Source: Pelagophyceae sp. CCMP2097 (taxonomy: Eukaryota > Sar > Pelagophyceae). From it: a DNA stretch of 64,000 nucleotides. The stretch is from NCBI GenBank assembly GCA_026770575.1, contig MU657241.1, forward strand, positions 136,957-200,956. Direction: 5' to 3'. Below, one piece after another: positions 24,601 to 36,702 of this stretch (position 1 is its first letter; the number at the start of each line of letters is the position of its first letter). The notes under the pieces are model-generated. The model was not told the DNA's origin and did no database searches. It was given only the letters and a program-made list of their open reading frames with translations. Both the position numbers and the translations under genes were made by a program.

Positions 24601-27600
24601 ATGGCGTCTTCCCGCCGGCGGAGTACGGCGTCTTCGAGTACATTTCGCCGGCGGTCGTCACGAGCGTCTCGGGCGCGGTGGGGTATCTGGGCGATTCGGA
24701 CGCGGCGGTGCTGCTCGTTTCAGGCGTGCACTTTTTCGAATCAGAAGGTTTAAAGTGCGCCATCGCCGACGCCAAGGCCACGGTGGCCGTCGTTTCCGCC
24801 GCGTGGCTCTCGACGTCGCTCCTCTCGTGCTCGCTGCCGCCGCGAAGGGCGCTCAACTCTGCTTATACGCTCCGAGTGACGAACAACGGCCACGACTACT
24901 CGGACGCATTTGCGTTGCCGAGGGAGCTTTTGTCGACGCGCGTGCCGACGAGCGACGACGAATTCGAGGCTGATTTCGATTTCCCAGTCGTGGCGTCAAA
25001 GGCACCTTTAGCGGCGTTCGCGAGAGCCGTCGTGCTCGGCATCGAGCCGATGCGCGCGGCGGCGACGGGCGGCACCTTTGTAAGCGTCTTTTTGACAAAC
25101 GTCTCCGACACGGCAACGATGCGCTGCACCTTTGGTTCCGAGGCTGTGCCCGCGTTTTTCGTCACTTCTTCGCAGGTCAAATGCGCCACGCCCGCGGGCG
25201 CGCCAAACGAGGCTCTGCCCTTTGCAGTCTTAGACGGCGACGGGATTGTTTTACAGTCTTTCGTTTCGACTTTTGCCTTTGATGCAGTCTCACATGTGGA
25301 AGATGCTTCACCTTCGACGGGCCAAGCGGGAACCGTCGTCACTTTAAAGGCGACAAACCTCCGGCCGCGCGCATCGTTGGCCTGCAGGTTCGGCGAGTAC
25401 ACGGCAAAGGCGATATGTGTCGGTCTCGGCACGGTGCGCTGCGCGGCGCCGGAGCAGGCGGCGGGCACCGTGGATCTCTACCTCGGCGTCGACGGCGTCT
25501 TCGGGACCACGTCGCAGGCCTTCGCGTATTTCGAACAGCCGCACTTGACGGGCATGACGCCGCGCACGGCCTGGCGCACGGGCGGCTACGACGTTGTAGT
25601 GTCGGTGGAAGACGCGCCTTCCGGGGAAACGTGCGTGTGTGAATTTAGCGTGTACGACGGCCAGCGGCGTTTGAACACCGCCGTCGCCGCGTTTCTGGAG
25701 GGCGGCAAGGCGACTTGTGCGGCGCCGAAATTTGGGACGCAGATCACCATGGCCTTGGTGTCGCTGAATTGCGGCGGCCTCGCAGTCGATCCCGCGATGG
25801 CTTTGGAGCTGCGCGATGCTCCAGAGGTCCTGCTCGCGGACCCTCGAAAGGGCACGGAGCTCGGCGGGTCGGTTGTGACTCTGCGCGGGAAAAAGTTCAA
25901 AAACGACGATTCTTTAAGGTGTATTTTCTCCCTTTCTGGCCGCATCTTCAAAGCCGCCGCTTTGTGGCTCGACGAAAGCCGCGTCCAGTGCATCACGCCG
26001 GCGGCGCCGCCGGGGATGTACGCCGTGACGCTGGAGCAGCAAGGCCTCTCTGCGCGATCGTCCACGGCAGACTATACTTTCCACGTCGCCTCGCGAGTCC
26101 TCGACGTCCATCCGCTGCAGGGCAGCCACTTGGGCGGCACGGTGCTCAGCATCCGCGGCGACCGCTTCGCAAACGATTCTTCCTACGCCTGCGAGTTGAT
26201 GGGCGCTGCCGTTTTTGCATCTTGGGTCACTTCGGAGCTCCTACAGTGCGCCACCCCAGCTTTATCCATCCCCGGCACCTTCAACCTCACTGTATTGTCC
26301 GGCGCCGACGCCTTATTCACCTTTGAATTTGACGTGCGGAAACGCCCGGGCGTCGTTTCCGTGTTCCCGTCGTCGGGGTCGGCGCTCGGCGGGACTCTGG
26401 TGAGGCTCGACGGCGACGCCTTCGACGCTTCGTCAGTCTGCTGCTTCGACGGCGTCTCCGGCAACGGCAATGTGGTCGTCTCGGAGAGCGTGCTCCGGTG
26501 CGAGACGCCCGCGTGGCCCGACGAGCGGGGGGGCAGGGCCAAGGTCACAGTCTGCGGCGGCGACGCCTCGAGCGCGGTCGAGTACGAGTACTTCATGGCG
26601 CCGACGATTACCTCTTTGAATCCGTCGCACGGCCCGCCTCTTGGCGGCACTCAAGTTTTCCTCCGCGGCGCGAACTTGGACGCCAGGCTCGGCCTGAGCT
26701 GCCGCTTCGGAAACGTGCTCGTGGCCGCGACGACGACTTCACAATCTTCGGTCGTCTGCGTCAGTCCGCCGCGCTCGACGGCTGAGAAGCGTCTGGGTGT
26801 TTCGCTGGTGCACGGCGCGTCGGACGTTTACGCCCCGCGGCACTTTTTCGAATACCAAACCGCCGCAGTCGTCTCAGCCGTCGACCTCGCAGTGTCGTCC
26901 GTCCAAGGCGGCGCGTCCCTCGCAATCCGCGGCACGGACTTCGCAGACGACGGGGCGACGGTATGCATCTTTGGCGGTCTGAAGAGAGTGAGAGCCTTCT
27001 GGGTCTCGGCCACGCAACTCTCGTGCGTCGCGCCTGCCTGGGGCGGCGCCGGCACCGTCTCGCTGGAGATTTTTTCGTCGTTGAATAGTGTTGATGACAC
27101 GCTGTGGCCGTTTTTGTACGTCGCGGTGGACGACGATGACGACCGAGACACCTTCGCGGACAAGGCCGCGATGGCAGTCGTGGGCTCCATCTCGCCGGCC
27201 CACCTGCCGTCGTCGGCGGGCCCGCGCGCCGTCTACGTGACGGGGTCGAATTTCGTCGACGGCAAGGCCTCATGCCTCTTCGGCAAATCCCACGTGCGAG
27301 CGACCTTCTTCTCCTCGACGGCAATTTCGTGCAACGCGCCGAAGCGCGTCCCCTCGTCGGTCCTCGTGCGCGTCTCCAACGCCGGCACCGTTTCGAGTAC
27401 GTCTGCCGTGCTCAAGTTCCATGCCGAAGTCTCAGTCTTCGCTTTGGAGCCTTCAAACGGCCCCGTCGGCGGCGGCACCGTCGTCCGCATCCGCGGCGAC
27501 AACTTCCCGAGCGGCAACCCGAATTTGGCCTGCCTTTTTGGGACCGTGCCCGTGGCGGCTTTATTCCGCACTTCTTTTGAAGTTGTGTGCGTCGCGCCCG

Positions 27601-30600
27601 TCGCCCCGCTCGGCCAAAGCGGCCCGGTGCGGATCAGCGTCGCGGCGCACAACGGCACCGCCGTCGGGTCGGCGGGCCTGTTCTACACTTACGACCGGGC
27701 GCCGGAGATTTCCACAGTCTCGCCGACGCACGGCCCCATGCGAGGACAGACGCGCGTCGTCGTCCGCGGCCGCCTCTTTGCCGGAGACGTGGCCTGCCGC
27801 TTCGGAAAAGTGATAGCGCGGGCGCACGTCGTCTCGGAAGACGTGGTGGTTTGTATTGCGCCGCCGTCGGCCCTGCCTCAAAGCAGCGCCCTGGAGCTGT
27901 CTTTGAACGGCGGCAACGACTGGTATCCTTCGGGCGTCTCCTACGCCTACACGCCCGCTCTGAAGCTCGATTCGTTGTGGCCGAGTCTGTCTGCGGCTCT
28001 CACGGGCTCGACGGTCGTCTCCGTCTTTGGCGCCGGGTTTTCAGACACTTTAGAGCTCTCATGCTCTTTCGACGATACGGCGGTTCAGGCGCAGTTCTTG
28101 TCGCCGACGATGATGACGTGCCTCGCGCCACCGCACCCTCTGGGCCTCGTCCGAGTTTTGGCGACGGCGAACGGCGTCGACTTTACAAACGACTTAGTCT
28201 TCTGGTACGCCCCCGAGGCGTCCGTGTCGACGGCGCACCCGCCCAGAGGCCTCGCGCGCGGCCATGCCCTGGTCTTTGTGGTCGGGTCGAATTTTATCAA
28301 TAGTACCGCTTTAACCTGCCGCTTCGACTCTCTCCCTGTTCGAGCGACGTTCATCTCGCCGACGACGGTCGCGTGCGTTTCTCCACCTGTCGAATCTCTC
28401 TCGACGTCCCGCCGGAGCGGCGGCGTCTTTGCGACGACGGAGGGTCGCCGTTTGCAGTCTTACGAGGGCGAGCCGGGCTACAACCCTTCCAGAGCGGCAA
28501 CGTACGACGAGATTGAACATGCGCCGAAGATCGGCTCCGCGCGGACGGTGGACATTACGGTGTCGAACAACGGCCTCGACTTTTCGGATTCGGCGGCGGA
28601 GTTTGAGTACTCTGACGAGTGCGACGCCGGTTTCATCTGCCGCGCCTCGCAGGCGTTGCAGTGCCCAAACGGCACAAAGTGCGAGGGCGCCGCGCCGCAG
28701 AACTTTACGCTCTGCGCCCCGGGCACCTTCCAGCCGCGCGCCGGGCAGACGAGCTGCCTCCCCTGCGCCGTCGGGTTTTACTGCCCAGACCACGGCCTCA
28801 CAAAGCCAGTCGTCTGCCCCGCCGGTTTCGTCTGCGACAAGCTCTCGCTGAGGCACCCCACGACTTTGTGCCCGCCGGGCCACTTTTGCGGCATAGGGAC
28901 GAAATCAGCCAAAGTCGACGTCTTCGTGGACCCAAAGGCCAATAAAACGGACGACCATCTACTTTATGAAAGGGACGCCGAGACGGGCGTCGTCACTTGC
29001 CGGCCCGAAAGGCGCGTTTGGCCCTGGCTCCAACGAGCGCTGCCCGCGACGGGCATTTATCGCGTGGAGCACCCGCCGGCGGCGTTCCAACGCGACGGTT
29101 CGCGGCCAGACGCTTTAGACGACGACCGCGTCGGGAGCGCGGACGTCGCGGCGGAGCAGCCGTTCCCCTGCCCGCCGGGCCAGTTCTGCCGCGCTGGAGT
29201 CGCGAGCCCGTCGACTATTGCTTCCAACTTTTCGACCCCACAGAGATGCTTCGACGGCTACTTTTGCCCCCGCGGGTCCACGACGCCCCAAGGCGCGGGC
29301 CCGTGCCCGACGGGCCACTTCTGCCCGACGCAGATGCTGGCCGTGACGTGCCCGCGCGGGCATTACTGCCCGGGCGTGGCGAACACGTTCCCGCGCGAGT
29401 GCGAGCCCGGCACGTACAACGACGTTTTGGCGAGGTCCAACTGCACTTTATGTCCCGCCGGCCACATCTGCCCGGGCTGGTCGCGCAGGATGCCGGAGAT
29501 TTGCCCCGCCGGCTTCGTCTGCTCGTCGCTGGGTTTGACGACCCCAGTGCTGACGTGCCCCGAAGGCTACTGGTGCGGCGAAGGGACGGTGACTTTGGAT
29601 CCTTCGGACCCGGTGAATGCAAGACCGACGCCGTGCGCGCCGGGGACGTTTTGCAAAGGGGGGGTTGCGCACAACTTTACAATTCCGTGGATCCCCACGT
29701 CACCCGAGGGCCTGACGGCGCCGCAGCGGTGCAACGAAGGCACCTTCTGCAGGGAGGCGGCGCCGTCGGCGGCCGGGTCGGCCTCGTGCTTCGTCGGGCA
29801 CTACTGTCCGCCCGGGTCGAGATACCCGACGCAAGTGCCCCTCGGCTCGTTTTCGGTCAACACGGGATCGGTGGCGCCGACAATGTGCTTCCCCGGGTCG
29901 TACGCGCCTTTGCAGGGCGTCGCCGAGTGTTCAGTCTGCCCCGCGGGCTACTCGTGCCAGGGCTACGGGACGTACGAGCCGTCGATCTGCGGCGCCGGCA
30001 CGTACCGCTCAGTCGCCGATTCCGTCACGTGCCGCCTCTGCCCGACGGGCACGTTCTCGACGTACAACGGCTCGACGGACATTTCGCAGTGTCTGCCGTG
30101 CCCGGAAGGCCGCGTCTGCGGGGATCAAGGGATGACGAGGCTCGACCAGACGACGCGGTGCCCGGAAGGGTATTTGTGCGGCGTCGGAACGGACCGCTCC
30201 ACATCCTTTGCGCACAAGTGCCCCGGTGGCCACTACTGCGGCTGGGAGACTCTTCCGAGTTCGCAGTTTGAATTCCAGTGCGGCGGCGGCTACTACTGCA
30301 AGCGGGGGACGACGGACCAGATGAAGACTCGAGATCGATGCGCGGCTGGGTACTACTGCCCGAATGGCACGACGGTGGACAACGCCCCGGAGACGAGGTG
30401 CCCCTACTTCCTCAGCACTCGAAACGAACAGACCAAAGTCACGGACTGCGTTGTGGTGTCTCAACACATCTGCGACAAACGACAAGTCACCGAGCTCGAC
30501 CCGTTCGAGACGCAATCGTACCTGCCGTATCTCAACTACACCATGATCGGCGACGAGTCGGCGAACCGGCGCTTCGTCGGCGGCGACGCGGTTGGCGAGG

Positions 30601-33600
30601 TCAGCGTGGTGGCGACGGTGATGCCAGTCAACCTCACCGCCGATCCTTCAAAGTACGCGGCCCCGAACTGGGTCAACGACACGATCGAAGTTTATAGAAC
30701 GTGCCCGGAGTACCTCGACGAGTCCCGCGGCGACCGCGACGTCGTCGTCATCGGCCGCAACTTCCGAGATAGTGATTTGCTGACTTGTCGTTTTACGGCA
30801 TGCACGCACACCAACGACCTCTTATTCCGCCTGCCGGGCGACCCGCGCGCCTGCGCGACGCCGGGCGACTCCTCCGCGGACAGGCACCTGGCGCAGCGCA
30901 GCGTGGCCGTGCAGGCCGAGTGGCTGTCTCCGACGAGGCTGCAGTGCAAGGCTCCGTCGTTCCATTTCGAGTCTGCCGCACAACTCGTCGCGCGCTTCCC
31001 GACGGCGTGCCGCATCGCCGTCGACGGGAGCAAGGTCTTGGAGTACCTGCAGCCGTGTGCTGCTGGCGACTCGTGTGCCATCAAATGCTCAGACGACTTG
31101 AGGGAGACGTGCCTCGCTTCCGCGTTCGTGGTCTGCTGCAACGAACTCACCGCCGTCGAGGCCGTTTCCGGCTTCCGCGCCGTGCGCGACGCTTTGGTGT
31201 CCATGTCCGCCGCGGAGAGAAGTCGGGAAAGGGGCGACGTCTTTGGCCCTGACTGGGCGGACGCCTCGTCGACGACGCGGTGGAACCCGTGCTACATTGG
31301 CGAGGTTTCCGTCGACGTCTCCAACGACGGGGTCATCTTCTCCTCTTCTTTAAACGAGAAGCGGTCGAGGCTGTCGAACCACGAGGTGGCTTTACACGTC
31401 GACGTGACCCCGCGGTACCCCGACCAAACCACGCACGACGCGCCCTACGAGGTCCCCGGCCGCTGGGCGCGGCTTGGATTTATCCAAAAGGACAAGTTCG
31501 ATTTGATGGACGATGCGCGCGTTTTGGACATGGACAAGAGGCGGTGCCTCCACGCGCACGTCCACGAGGAAGGCGCGTGGGCGAGAGAGGCGGGCATCTA
31601 CCTGCTCCGAGGTCTCGAGTCGGCGATGCTGTCCTTTGACTTTTCGCACATCCCCGGAGAAATGATCTACAACGAGCACTGGCGCCTCGCCGTGAGGGGC
31701 GGCGTCCGTGGTGTTGCGGGGGGCCGCCGGGTGACGACGGGCGAAGACGCACCGTGCAAACGAATGCGAATTCGACCCCCCGCGACGCCGTTCCTAGGTC
31801 TTCGTGCGGCCGTCTCGGTGCGACGAGGAGCTCTGCGACGGTTCTCGCACCTTGCTCGGCCCGCAGGAGCAGTACCCTTGCCGGCGACCTCTCGAGCTGC
31901 CGAAATGGTTCAACTCTTCCACGACGCCGAAGAATCTGCAGTTCAACATGACCGTCTTCGCGCTGGACGACGTCATCTTCAAAGTGGAAGTGCAACTCTT
32001 GCACGGCATGTGGCTCCCCATCAAATCCTTTTTGGAAAATACGGCAACTGTCCAAATTATGACTCCGCTCCGAGCCAAGATGCTCAACGAGTACTCGCAG
32101 AACCTGCTCAGGGAGCAGCAGCGCCTTCGGAAGAGGGAAGAGAAGAAGACGAATCTGAACTTTGGTTCGGTCGCGGCCGACTTCGAGCGGCAGCTCGTCG
32201 GCGCAGACGCCTTGCGCCGCAAGCTGTCGCCCTACGTCTCCTTCGAGGAGCGGGACACCGACAAGTTCTACATCATGGGCGTCGTGATTGACGGCTACGA
32301 ACCCTCTGTGGAACTGCCTTTGAACTTACCCCCCAGGTACGCCGACTACGAACGAGGACGCGTCCTCGTCTCTTTCAACTCGACGCTCGAGTCGCAGCCC
32401 GACGTCCCAGACACTTACGATGATCCGGCCCCGAAGAGGGAGTTGGAGGCGTCTTACTTTCTGCCCATGCAGCCGCCCTACAGCGTGTATAAACCCATCG
32501 GAGACTCGTCTGACATAAGCGACTCCGCCGACGCGGCGCACGACGTGTACTTCGAGACGTTTTGGTTCACGGACCCGGCCGAGCTGACGGGCAAGGATAA
32601 GAAGGATGTTTTGAAGTACATGGGCGCCCAGAACGAACGATTCCTCCTTTTACCCTACTTACCCTACTTTTCCCACTGCCGCGAGTTCGACTCGTACATC
32701 CCCTTCGCGCAGCTCGTAGAGTCGGACCAGTGCGCTTTACCGCCGCAGGAGACGATGATGTCTGCCATCCCGGCGGACCCGGGCGTCTTTGCGCCTTACC
32801 GGAGGTACCAGTTTGGGGCTCTGCCTCACGTAGACGACATCGCGGCCGTGAAAGCGCCCGACATTTTGAGGTTGGCGGAAGTGCCCGTGGCGGACTGGTG
32901 CGAACGGACGGTGGATTGCGCCTACGAGGAGGGGTACAAGGAGGGAGCTTCAAACCCTCTTTGGTTCCACGCCGAGGATGGCACCGAGCTCTTCAATTTC
33001 TTGAAGAGGCCCATATCGTACCTCGAATACGTCGGCCGCGACGCGGAGCGCGTCTCCCAAGGCGGCATGGACCACGGGGGCGGCAAGATTGTCTACGAAA
33101 GGTACAAGAATCGAGACGAGCTCATCTCCGTCAGCGTGGCAAACGGCAACGGCGACTGCGTCGCTCTGGGAGGGTGCCGGCCTACGAAGATGGTGCTGGA
33201 GATCGGGTACAAGCAGATCGTCTCTTCGACTTGGAAGGAGAAGAACATCATCTATTCGACGCTGCACTTTGTCGCCTTCTCCGGCTCGGACGCCGCCTCT
33301 TTGGAGGACAAGGCGTACGAGCTGACCGTCGTCTACATGCCTTTGGGCTACATCGACCTGATTATCCAATTCGCACACGAGATGAAGGTCTTTATCGGCA
33401 TCTTCTTCGCCACGGGCGGCATCACCTGCTCTGTCAGCGCGATCATGTGGCTCCTCGTCCGCATCACCACGACGCTGGAGAACCCGCCCAGAATCCGCGT
33501 CTGGAACATGCTCTTATTGATCGCGGCGCCGCCAGCCTCGGGCGTCTCCCTCGGTTTAGTGCCGGTGACTCTGACCTTATTCCTCGTCGTCCTCTTTATT

Positions 33601-36063
33601 CGGTACGTCGACTCCAAGTACATCTTCCTCGCCATCGTCCCCGGCGAGACGATTGAGTACTTGACTTCCACGTCGGACCCGGGCGTGCTGGTGGAGCGCG
33701 TGGGCGGGTGGGTCTTTACGCTCTTCGGGCAGTGCCCGTCGACGCCCAAGTGCGTTTCGCCGAAAAACGAACTGCCCGTCCAGTGGTCCGACGACGTGCC
33801 CAACGCGACGGAAGCGCTCGGGGCGCGGCGGGGTCGAATGGGTGTGGCCTTTATGGTCATCGCCGCTTACTCGTGGGGGTGCGGCTGCTTGATGTTTTTA
33901 CCGGACCGCGCGTCTCGCAGGGACAAAGAGTTGCAGAAAAGGAGGGACAAGGGCGCGGAAAAGGAGGAGATCTGGCACCCGACCATGTGGCGCCGGTCGA
34001 ACCTCTGCTTTTGCTCCTTTATGATCGGGCTCTTGGGGACGGTGATTATCGAATTTTCGTACTGGGATTCTTTCGGCACGTATATCTGGTACATCGTCGT
34101 CGGTTTCCGGCCTCTGGGCATCTTCGTCGGCACGATCGTGGATAATCAGCTCCAAGAGGCGCTGCTGTCGGCGCCGATCATGACTGCGCTGGATGTGGTC
34201 ACGGGCATCGTCACGCTCTCCGCGGACGACTTCATCGACTTTATCCTGTCCTACTTCATCGAGCTCGGCCTGGGCCTGACGGAGATGATCTACTTCGATC
34301 CCGGCTTGGGTGCCTTTCTGGAGTGGTGGTACAACTTTGTCAGCGGGTTGAGGGCGAGGATCGTGGCCAAGCTCCCAAAGTGGGTCGCCGGCCGCGCCGC
34401 CGACGTGGCCGAAAAGACAGAGGAGCAAACGTCCTTTGCGAAGCGCGAGTTGGAAGGCGCCATTGCGGAAGGGGGCGAGACGGTGGAGCCCATCCTCGAT
34501 TCGTTTGGGGCCTATAGCACCAAAGCCATGACCTTGCTCTACAACGTCTTCCTGCTCGTGCTGCTGACGTACTTCCGCGACGAGGTCTACATGACGGACA
34601 ACTACGGCATCAAGTCGCAGGAAATGCTGTATTTTCTCATCTTCGCGGTCATCATCATCCCGTTCCAGTTCCTAGCAGACGTCTTGTCGCTGTCTGTTCT
34701 AGAGCTCTTCTACGGCTGGAAGATCTACGACTATCTGATATATACGCGCTACCGCTTCTTGCAGCGCGAGACGAGGTGGAAGGGTCTGGAAGACAGCCTG
34801 GACGAGTGCATCGACGAATCCGTGCGGACCTTGGACCAAATGTGCTTCAGTTCGCAGTACTACATGATGCTCACCGTCCACGTCAACGGCATCATCATGT
34901 TCGTCCTGGGCGGGCAGATGATCATGCAGTCGCAGTACAACTTTTTCGGAGATCGGCTCCTCATCTTCGTCGTCCTCATCTCGTACCTCTCGTGCTACGC
35001 CGTCGAGTGGTTCGTCTTAAAGGTCGCGATCCGAGTCAACCTCTGGCGGGTGAAGCACGAGAACACGGCCTGGCACACCGCGCTCCAGGAGACGGACGAG
35101 TTTGACATCCCCGGGTGGGAGGACTTGCAGGGGGCCAGCCACGACTCGTTCATGATGAACCAGCGCATCACTTCGGAGACGTTCCGGTTCAAGTTCCTGA
35201 ATTACAACCGCAGCTGGCTGATCCAGCAGCTGCCCTCCATCTTGACGCCGAGGACGCTGCGGCGGTCGAGGCCGTACCTGCTGAATCAGTTTATGCGCAT
35301 CCTGAATCAGTTGAACGACACCATCTCTTCGGATTCCGACTCCGAGGCGGACAAGTTCGGCCCCGTCGCGCTGACGGCCCCGTCGAGGCAGATCATCCGG
35401 TGGTGGCTCGCCGAAGCGCGGCGGAGGATGCGCTTACGAGAAGTGGTGCAGCCCCTCATCACCAAAGCCAGAGGGACGCAGTGCGAGATCTGCCTCTCTC
35501 GAAAGCAGCTCCAGGTGGAAGTGGTGATCCCGCTGGAAGAGCTTGCTGCGAAGTACGACGTGGAGCACCCGGCGGCCGAATTCGACCAGGTGGCGTGGAA
35601 GACGTTTTGGATCAAAAACCAAAAATATCGCACCGTCTGCTTGAACTGCGTCACGCGGCAGAAGATGGAGGACCGCGGCGAGGCCGCGCGCGGCGGCAGG
35701 GGCGACGTGAGCGACGACGAGGGCGACGACTACCCGGACTGGGGCCCCGTCTTCGTCTCGGACGCCTCTCGTGCGATTCTGTTGAACTGGCACCGCCAGG
35801 CGCAGAAGAGGTTGTTCGGCGGCGCCGGCGGCCGCAAGCGCGCGAAAGCAAAGCTGCTGCAGCCATTGGACCTCTCGGACGACGACGAAGCAGACAACGT
35901 CCCGCAGTTCAAAGCCGCAAAGGACTTAAACTTCTCCCCAGCGGCAAAGGCCATCGCCGTCCGCTGGCTCCGCACGGCGCGCGCCACGCTGCAGAAGCAG
36001 GGCGGCTCCAACGCGGCCCCGCGGCGCAAGCGGCCGGGGAAAGGGACGAAGAAGCACAAGTAG
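9613..36063 (+). CDS. giant IPT/TIG-repeat membrane protein (~8,755 aa)
   Basis: Three exons close in frame: 9613-10121, 10199-31691 (21.5 kb) and 31798-36063. A signal peptide (MLMRRALWGAGLVMAW, cleavage near SVASA) leads into three ~150-residue modules sharing RLVVDGVAYR and a GxHxVxxxW element (to ~466). A cadherin-like region with NDVVRI and ADFHGNDAVELTL follows (~470-845). Then come about 60 IPT/TIG immunoglobulin-like repeats (~850-6240), each with GGT.V.V.G..F and CRFG. A cysteine-rich GCC2/GCC3-like block (CPAGFVC, CPPGHFC repeats; ~6310-6910) is next, then further extracellular sequence. Roughly 8-11 membrane helices lie between ~7865 and 8415. The tail has CxxC pairs (CEIC, CLNC) and ends lysine-rich. 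This suggests a surface receptor, adhesin or cell-covering anchor, but no function is proven. Family assignment beyond IPT/TIG is not possible by eye. Confidence 0.85.
13356..15195 (+). repeat. internal duplication, copy A (1,840 bp)
   Basis: Bases 13356-15195 recur at 16467-18306 with an offset of 3,111 bp, a multiple of three. Translations of both copies are identical in several frames on both strands, and the lines compared base by base match, so identity is at or near 100%. The copy spans about seven IPT repeats. Flanking sequence diverges immediately on each side (c/g at 13355/16466; g/c at 15196/18307). Confidence 0.95.
16467..18306 (+). repeat. internal duplication, copy B (1,840 bp)
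   Basis: Second copy of the block at 13356-15195, direct orientation, separated from copy A by 1,271 bp of unrelated IPT sequence. The reading frame is preserved. Near-perfect identity against strongly diverged neighbouring repeats points to recent unequal crossing-over or gene conversion, or to an assembly artefact. Confidence 0.95.
28612..30420 (+). repeat. cysteine-rich GCC2/GCC3-like repeat block
   Basis: Within the giant gene, about 600 codons are dominated by CPxGxxC/CxPGxF units such as CPAGFVC, CPPGHFCGIGT, CAPGTFQPRAGQTSC, CPTGHFC and CPEGYWCGEGT. The pattern resembles the ephrin-receptor-like GCC2_GCC3 or TNFR-like cysteine repeats often placed between extracellular domains and membrane helices in protist surface proteins. 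It is probably a disulfide-stiffened stalk. Confidence 0.75.
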
Positions 36064-36702
36064 CCGCCTGCAGACCGCCTCATAACCTGTTGTGTTTACA
36101 ATCCCTGACGGGGCCACCCAGAATGGGGGCGCGGCGAGGCCTGGGCGAGCAGGGTGCACCTTCCCAGATGATTTCGAATTTGTTCGAGAGGCCGGTCCGC
36201 CCGGCACGTCCGTCCCCCTGCTCTAGGCTGCCGGCTCGGGGTTCCTCGAGGGGGCGAGTCGTACCAGGGGCGGGAGGGGGTTCGTCTGCGTCGTCTTTGC
36301 ACGAGGATTTCCGGTCCCAGTCACAGTGCCAAGGAGCTGGGTACGGAGGTGTCGGGGTCCACGAGCACGCCGCTCCCGTCCTCCCGCCGCCGGGCCGCGT
36401 CGATGCGAGAGCTGGGCCGCCGCCCGCCCCGACGGCGTCGTTGGAGTGGCAGGCGGCAAAGGCGCCTTAAGCGGCGTGCTCTTTTTTCGATATCCCGTGT
36501 CTTCCCTAGAGTCAAGAGTGGCCCGACGAGGAACCCTGGCGAGGGGCGGCACGAGCCGAGAGCCACACCGGGACGAAATGCTTCGTCAACGGAATCTGAA
36601 CAGACTTCGCGAAGCAGGGTGGATTTTAAGCAAGCAAGCAGTCGAGTCGGAACACCAAGTTCGAAAGTTGGCCGCGGCCGACGGGGCCCATCTTCGAGGC
36701 GG
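36064..36702. other. intergenic region, giant gene to BTB-Kelch gene
   Basis: The 639 bp between two plus-strand genes show no supported gene. The frame of the BTB-Kelch gene stays open upstream to about 36349 but is low-complexity Arg/Ser/Pro and has no recognisable motif, so it is treated as 5' untranslated sequence. Alternative in-frame ATGs exist (for example 36403). Confidence 0.4.

Larger units (their letters stand above)
12250..28400 (+). repeat. array of about 60 IPT/TIG domains
   Basis: Tandem coding repeats of ~85-95 codons lie inside the giant gene. Each has the pattern P..G...GGT.V.V.G..F, then CRFG, a short A.W/S..E.CxAP segment, and NG.dFS..F.Y. I counted about 60 by eye. A few are diverged, such as those around 20220-20460 and 21100-21300. 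IPT/TIG domains are Ig-like folds found in plexins, fibrocystin-like proteins and bacterial intimins. The strict Cys pair per repeat (CRF...C.AP) suggests an intradomain disulfide, consistent with secretion. Confidence 0.85.

Noticed and set aside
28612..30420. Cysteine-rich block as a separate gene or a CRISPR-like repeat
   Set aside because: The repeats are protein-level GCC2/GCC3-like units in frame with the giant gene; there are no identical DNA repeats with unique spacers.
31804..36063. C-terminal 1,419-codon frame as a separate gene
   Set aside because: It has no signal or sensible start. A GT-AG intron (31692-31797) joins it in frame to the upstream exon and continues the same extracellular-to-membrane architecture.
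35115..36470. 451-codon plus frame overlapping the end of the giant gene
   Set aside because: It overlaps the well-supported tail in another frame and reads as Arg/Pro/Ala-rich shadow sequence.
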